In this document: in pieces, positions 60,272-64,000 of the stretch
How the letters are laid out: each line of letters starts with the position of its first letter
How positions within the stretch are numbered: position 1 is the first letter of the stretch
Assembly: GCF_024172125.1 (NCBI RefSeq)
Contig: NZ_JAMZEA010000003.1
Coordinates: forward strand, 1-64,000
DNA: 64,000 bases
Direction of reading: 5' to 3'
Source of the DNA: Actinomadura rupiterrae
Lineage (GTDB): Bacteria > Actinomycetota > Actinomycetes > Streptosporangiales > Streptosporangiaceae
Program-made: the position numbers and the translations under genes
The notes under the pieces: generated by a model
The model's input: the letters and a program-made list of their open reading frames with translations, nothing else
The model's database searches: none
What the model was told of the DNA's origin: nothing

Positions 60272-60377
60272 GCGGGCCCCTCCGGCCACCGTCCGCGGGT
60301 CCCTCCGGCCACCGTCCGCGGATCCCTCCGGCCACCGTCCGCGGGTCCCTCCGGCCACCGTCCGCGGGTCCGCCCGG
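60272..60377. repeat. 23-bp tandem repeat upstream of the CitE-like gene
   Basis: Four full and one partial unit (starts 60272, 60295, 60318, 60341, 60364) of a 23-bp sequence containing CTCCGGCCACCGTCCGCG. They begin 17 bp before the CitE start codon and run into the 369-bp divergent intergenic region shared with the permease. The remainder of that gap (60380-60620) has an AT-richer patch (GTAAACAAAACGCAAAGCAAAAG) that may hold the permease promoter. Confidence 0.88.
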
Positions 60378-60624
60378 ACCGCCGACCGAGAGGCCGGCTC
60401 GACCACCGGCCGGGGCCGCGAGGATGGCCGTCAGGGGCGGTTGCGGTAGTGGTTCGGGGGTACCGCAACGGAATCCGCACGAACAACATGTAAACAAAAC
60501 GCAAAGCAAAAGTCTTGTGTGTTCGCCGCCGCGGCTGCTTGCATCCCCGCCAAGCCTCTCACCCCACCGTTCTGCGACGGTCCCCCGGCCGCCGCGACGC
60601 TCACCCCCGGAGGGCGGCACAGCC

Positions 60625-62151
60625 GTGAGCACAGTCGAGAGCAATCCCCCGAAGACCGGACAGGGCGAGATCCAGCGCCTCCGCAAGGACGCCGTCGGCC
60701 TGGTCGGCGTCATCTTCATGGCGGTCGCGACCGCCGCACCCATCACCGCCATGGTCGGCAACGTGCCGATCGCGGTCGGCTTCGGCAGCGGCACCGGCGC
60801 GCCGGCCGGATACATCGTCGCGACCGCCGTGCTGACCGTCTTCTCCGTCGGCTACGTCTCGATGGCCAGGCACATCACGGCCGCGGGCGCGTTCTACGGG
60901 TACATCTCGCACGGCCTCGGCCAGGTCGCCGGGATGGTCGCGGGCCTGCTCGCCAGCCTCGCCTACATCGTGTTCGAGGCGTCCATCGTGGGCGTCTTCT
61001 CCTACTTCGCCCACGGCACGGTCTCCGACCTGCTCGGCGTGGACGTGCCGTGGATCGTGCTGGCGCTGGCGATGCTCGCGCTCAACGCCGTCCTCACCTA
61101 CTTCGACATCAACCTGACCGCGAAGCTGCTCGGCGCGTTCCTGGTCACCGAGATCCTCATGCTGGGGCTGCTGGCCTGCTCGGTGCTGTTCAGCGGCGGC
61201 GGCCCGGACGGCATCCCGCTCTCCCCGGTGAACCCCGCGCACGCGTTCTCGGTGAACGGCCTGGCCGCCGGGTCGGTCGGGCTCGGCCTGTTCATGTGCT
61301 TCTGGTCGTGGGTCGGGTTCGAGTCGACCGCGATGTACGGCGAGGAGTCGCGCGAGCCGAAGAAGATCATCCCGCGGGCGACGCTGCTGTCGGTGGTCGG
61401 CATCGGCGTGTTCTACGTGTTCGTGTCGTGGATGGTCGTCTCCGGCAACGGCCTGCACCAGGTCGTGAAGATCGCGTCCGGGAACGACCCGGGCCAGATC
61501 TTCTTCGCCCCGACCAAGGACCTGCTCGGCACCTGGGCCGTGGACCTGTTCAAGGTGCTGCTGATGACCGGCTCGTACGCGTGCGGGATGGCGTTCCACA
61601 ACTGCGCGGCCCGCTACCTGTACGCGATGGGACGCGAGGACCTCGTCCCCGGCACCCGCCGCACCCTCGGCGCGACGCACCCGAAGCACGGCTCGCCGCA
61701 CATCGCGGGCTTCGTCCAGTCGGCCGTCGCGACCACGACCGTCCTGGCGTTCTGGGCCGCCGGGAAGGACCCCTACATCCACCTCTACACGCTGCTCGCC
61801 GTCCTCGGGACGATGGCGATCCTGATCGTCCAGGCGATGTGCTCGTTCGCGGTGATCGGCTACTTCCACGTCCGGAAGATGCACCCGGAGACGGCGAGCT
61901 GGTGGCGCACGCTGCTCGCGCCGCTCGCGGGCGGGATCGCGATGATCTACGTGATCGTGCTGCTGTTCCAGAACCAGAAGACCGCCGCCGGAGCCGCGTC
62001 CACCGGGCTGTTCTTCAAGCTCATCCCCTACATCGTGGTCGGCACGGCCGCGCTCGGCGCCGCGCTGGCGCTGTACCTGAAGTACCGGCGCCCCGAGCGG
62101 TACGCGGTGATCGGACGGGTCGTCCTGGAGGACACGGCCGAACGCGACTAA
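60625..62151 (+). CDS. APC superfamily amino acid permease
   Basis: A 508-aa transporter with about 12 transmembrane helices in the cell membrane, of the APC (amino acid-polyamine-organocation) superfamily. N-terminal LRKDAVGLVGVIFMAVATAAPITAM with its unwound-helix motif, GAFYGYISHGLG and the ESTAMYGEESREPKKIIPRA loop are typical of bacterial amino acid permeases. The substrate cannot be fixed. GTG start with GGAGG about 12 nt upstream. Divergent from the CitE-like lyase, suggesting joint use of an imported acid or amino acid. GC-rich palindromes follow the stop. Confidence 0.92.
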   Translation: MSTVESNPPKTGQGEIQRLRKDAVGLVGVIFMAVATAAPITAMVGNVPIAVGFGSGTGAPAGYIVATAVLTVFSVGYVSMARHITAAGAFYGYISHGLGQVAGMVAGLLASLAYIVFEASIVGVFSYFAHGTVSDLLGVDVPWIVLALAMLALNAVLTYFDINLTAKLLGAFLVTEILMLGLLACSVLFSGGGPDGIPLSPVNPAHAFSVNGLAAGSVGLGLFMCFWSWVGFESTAMYGEESREPKKIIPRATLLSVVGIGVFYVFVSWMVVSGNGLHQVVKIASGNDPGQIFFAPTKDLLGTWAVDLFKVLLMTGSYACGMAFHNCAARYLYAMGREDLVPGTRRTLGATHPKHGSPHIAGFVQSAVATTTVLAFWAAGKDPYIHLYTLLAVLGTMAILIVQAMCSFAVIGYFHVRKMHPETASWWRTLLAPLAGGIAMIYVIVLLFQNQKTAAGAASTGLFFKLIPYIVVGTAALGAALALYLKYRRPERYAVIGRVVLEDTAERD

Positions 62152-62190
62152 CCAAGCGGCCGGGCGGTCGCGGCCCCTCGGCCGCGGCCG

Positions 62191-62297
62191 CCGGGCTCCG
62201 CGGCCGCGGAGCCCGGCTCCGCGGCCGCCCGGCTCCGCGGGCGTGGCCGCCCGGCTCCGCGGGCGAGGCCGCCCGGCTCCGCGGGCGAGGGCACCCC
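62191..62297. repeat. palindrome and GC-rich direct repeats after the permease gene
   Basis: A 26-bp perfect palindrome (CCGGGCTCCGCGG and its complement) at 62191-62216 is followed by about 22-bp direct repeats of GGCCGCCCGGCTCCGCGGGC (three to four copies). The palindrome could form a cruciform or serve as a terminator for the permease gene; no T run is present. Confidence 0.75.
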
Positions 62298-62320
62298 CCG
62301 CGGTGTGAGACGCTGACTGC

Positions 62321-62836
62321 ATGGGTGATACGCGATCGGCTCTGATCGAGGAGGCCCTCAAGAAGTCCGGCATGCTGTGGCTCGTCCTGTCCGGACTGCC
62401 GCAGCCGCGCGCGGCCTGGCACGTCTGGCACGACGGGTCGGCGTACGTGCTCACCGGCGGCGAGGGCGAGCAGCCCCTTCCGGGCCTGCCGGACGCGACG
62501 AGCGCCACCGTGATGGTCCGCAGCAAGGACAAGGGCGGGCGCCTCATCACCTTCACCGCGTCCGTCGAGATCGTCGAACCGGGCACCGGCCTCTGGGACG
62601 AGATCACCCCGGTCCTGGCGAAGGAGCGGCTCAACGCGCGCTCGCACGAGGGCCAGATCGACCGCTGGGCCACCGACTCCTGGATCGTCCGCCTCACCCC
62701 GACCGAGGAGGTCGAGGAGGAACCGGGCAACTACGACGAGTCGTACGCCGTGGTCCGTCCGATCACGACGCCCGCGACGACGGCGGGCACCCCGCCCCGC
62801 ATGTTCGGCGCCCGCCGCCGCCGAGCCGACCGCTAA
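62321..62836 (+). CDS. PNPOx-like (flavin-binding split-barrel type) hypothetical protein
   Basis: A 171-aa protein with a beta-rich core (PRAAWHVWHDGSAYVLTGG, ATVMVRSKDKGGRLITFTASVEIVEP) that resembles pyridoxamine-phosphate-oxidase-like split barrels common in actinobacteria. The fold assignment is by pattern only. The C-terminus is a short disordered basic tail (RMFGARRRRADR). Cytoplasmic; function unknown. ATG start 13 bp beyond CCCCGCGG repeats, no strong ribosome site. Confidence 0.65.
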   Translation: MGDTRSALIEEALKKSGMLWLVLSGLPQPRAAWHVWHDGSAYVLTGGEGEQPLPGLPDATSATVMVRSKDKGGRLITFTASVEIVEPGTGLWDEITPVLAKERLNARSHEGQIDRWATDSWIVRLTPTEEVEEEPGNYDESYAVVRPITTPATTAGTPPRMFGARRRRADR

Positions 62837-62948
62837 GGTCCGCCCGGCCGCCGACCTCCGCGCGCCCGCCGACCTCTGCGAGCCCGCTGCCCCGGCCGCC
62901 GACCTCCGCGCCGGGCCGGTCGAATCGCCGTCCCGGCGCGGGTTCCGG

Positions 62949-63887
62949 TCAGTCGGTCAGGGTGCGGCCGCCCTGGACGGCGTGGAGTTTGTCCGGGTTG
63001 CTGACCATGTAGGCGGTCGCGATGCGGTCCTGGTCGTCCAGCACGACGCCGATCGTGGCGAGGACGCGGTCCGGCCCCTCCAGGACGAGCCCGGGCGCGC
63101 CGTTGATGTCGGCCCACGACAGCCGCCACTCGTCCGGCGGGACGCCCTGGTACGGCCGCCCGATGATCCCCAGGAAGAACCGGACGACCTTCTCCGCGCC
63201 GTGGATCACCCGCAGCGCCGCGCGGACCTTGCCGCCGCCGTCCGTCCAGAGCGCGATGTCCGGGGCGAGGACGGCCATCAGCTCGTTGATGTCGCCGCCG
63301 ACCGCCGCGTCCAGGAACCGGTCGACGGCCGCCCGGCGCGCGTCCGGCCGCGCGTCGAACCGGGGGCGCCGCGCGTCCACGTGCTTGCGGGCGCGCGTCC
63401 CCACCTGCCGGACGGACGCCTCGGACCGTCCGAGCGCCGCCGCGATCTCGGTGTACGGGAACCCGAACGCCTCGCGCAGGACGAACACCGCGCGCTCCAG
63501 CGGCGACAGCGTCTCCAGCACCACCAGCAGCGCCATGGACACCGACTCGGCGACCTCCGCATGCGCCGCGACGTCCGGCGTGGTGATCACCGGCTCGGGC
63601 AGCCACGGCCCCACGTACGCCTCCCGCTGGACGCGGACGGACCGCAGCCGGTCCAGCGCGAGGTTCGTCGCGATGCGCACGAGGTACCCCTCGTCGTCCT
63701 GGACGGCCTCCCGATCGTGCGCCGACCAGCGCAGCCAGGCGTCCTGCACGACGTCCTCGGCGTCGGCCACGGTCCCGAGCATCCGGTAGGCGACCCCGAA
63801 GAGCCGGTCCCGATGCGCCTCGAACCGCCCCGCAACGGTGAGGGCTTCCCCCTCGGAGGAGGGTTCAGGCCTTGTCGGCAGGGACAT
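62949..63887 (-). CDS. sigJ: ECF41-type RNA polymerase sigma factor (SigJ-like)
   Basis: A 312-aa alternative sigma factor. Sigma region 2 (about 20-90, GVAYRMLGTVADAEDVVQDAWLRW) and region 4 (about 120-180, LSPLERAVFVLREAFGFPYTEIA) recruit RNA polymerase. A C-terminal SnoaL-like domain (about 185-312) replaces an anti-sigma factor. The ECF41 hallmarks are present: WLPEP in the linker, DGGGK in the extension and NPDKL near the C-terminus. ECF41 factors are usually encoded next to a carboxymuconolactone decarboxylase or oxidoreductase gene, as here. ATG start lies inside the upstream partner gene, overlapping it by 23 nt. Confidence 0.92.
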   Translation of the reverse strand: MSLPTRPEPSSEGEALTVAGRFEAHRDRLFGVAYRMLGTVADAEDVVQDAWLRWSAHDREAVQDDEGYLVRIATNLALDRLRSVRVQREAYVGPWLPEPVITTPDVAAHAEVAESVSMALLVVLETLSPLERAVFVLREAFGFPYTEIAAALGRSEASVRQVGTRARKHVDARRPRFDARPDARRAAVDRFLDAAVGGDINELMAVLAPDIALWTDGGGKVRAALRVIHGAEKVVRFFLGIIGRPYQGVPPDEWRLSWADINGAPGLVLEGPDRVLATIGVVLDDQDRIATAYMVSNPDKLHAVQGGRTLTD

Positions 63888-64000
63888 CGCACCGGTCCTT
63901 GAAGCCCTGGCCGGTCAGCCCGGCGGCGGCGTTGAAGCGGGATCGCAGGTTCTCCACGGCCACCATCATCGTCAACTCGACGATCTGCTTCTCGCTCAGG
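63865..64000 (-). CDS. carboxymuconolactone decarboxylase family protein (partial)
   Basis: Only the last 44 codons are in the window; the gene runs off the right edge. The end LSEKQIVELTMMVAVENLRS and RFNAAAGLTGQGF is typical of the CMD/AhpD-like proteins that accompany ECF41 sigma factors and are thought to be redox-active and to take part in signalling. Its stop overlaps the sigma factor start, so the two are translationally coupled. The catalytic CxxC motif lies outside the window. Confidence 0.82.
   Translation of the reverse strand, partial: LSEKQIVELTMMVAVENLRSRFNAAAGLTGQGFKDRCDVPADKA

Overview
This window is very GC-rich actinobacterial chromosome. Many genes use GTG or TTG starts, genes overlap by ATGA or GTGA, and the families are typical of Actinobacteria (mycoredoxin, AdnAB, DUF3107, ECF41 sigma factor, mycosin-type proteases). 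I infer an Actinomadura-like member of the Streptosporangiales; no rRNA or tRNA is present to settle this. No phage, insertion sequence, integrase or CRISPR array was recognised.

The backbone matches, in gene order, the Mycobacterium tuberculosis block Rv3198c to Rv3211: uvrD2 (partial, 1-1285), mrx1 (1515), nudC (2646-3593), adnB and adnA (14459-21402), an alkyltransferase-like protein (22986), moeZ (31153), a TetR regulator (40382), a DUF3107 protein (41408) and an RhlE-like DEAD-box helicase (45553). Islands interrupt it. At 6181-10656 lies an iron-box-controlled siderophore operon (ATP-grasp enzyme plus two NIS synthetases), followed by an acyl-CoA ligase. At 24306-30941 lies a two-gene module, a Cys-containing membrane protein plus a mycosin-like subtilase, present three times in tandem. 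At 35369-38461 lies an NHEJ set: Ku, and LigD ligase and polymerase as separate genes.

The right third carries a membrane Ser/Thr kinase with a lipoprotein that appears to share its extracellular domain (42426-45088), a Tat-exported phospholipase C, a GDPD phosphodiesterase, an alpha/beta hydrolase, a DUF2236 oxygenase, a minus-strand run (DUF6758, PHP phosphoesterase, metallo-beta-lactamase-fold protein, RecB-like nuclease), a NUDIX hydrolase, a CPBP membrane protease, a CitE-like lyase divergent from an APC permease, and an ECF41 sigma factor overlapping its carboxymuconolactone-decarboxylase partner at the right edge.

Three features stand out. First, the triplicated protease/partner module has no ESX genes near it; its last protease has lost all four catalytic positions and its last partner carries a frameshift. 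Second, tandem repeats are unusually common. At least six genes are followed by tandem copies of their own 3' end including the stop codon, and in-frame minisatellites lie inside adnA, a deacetylase, the helicase tail and two protease signal peptides. Third, a structured intergenic element of about 120-185 bp occurs three times (3617, 41156 and 50980), and in one case supplies the stop codon of the adjacent gene.
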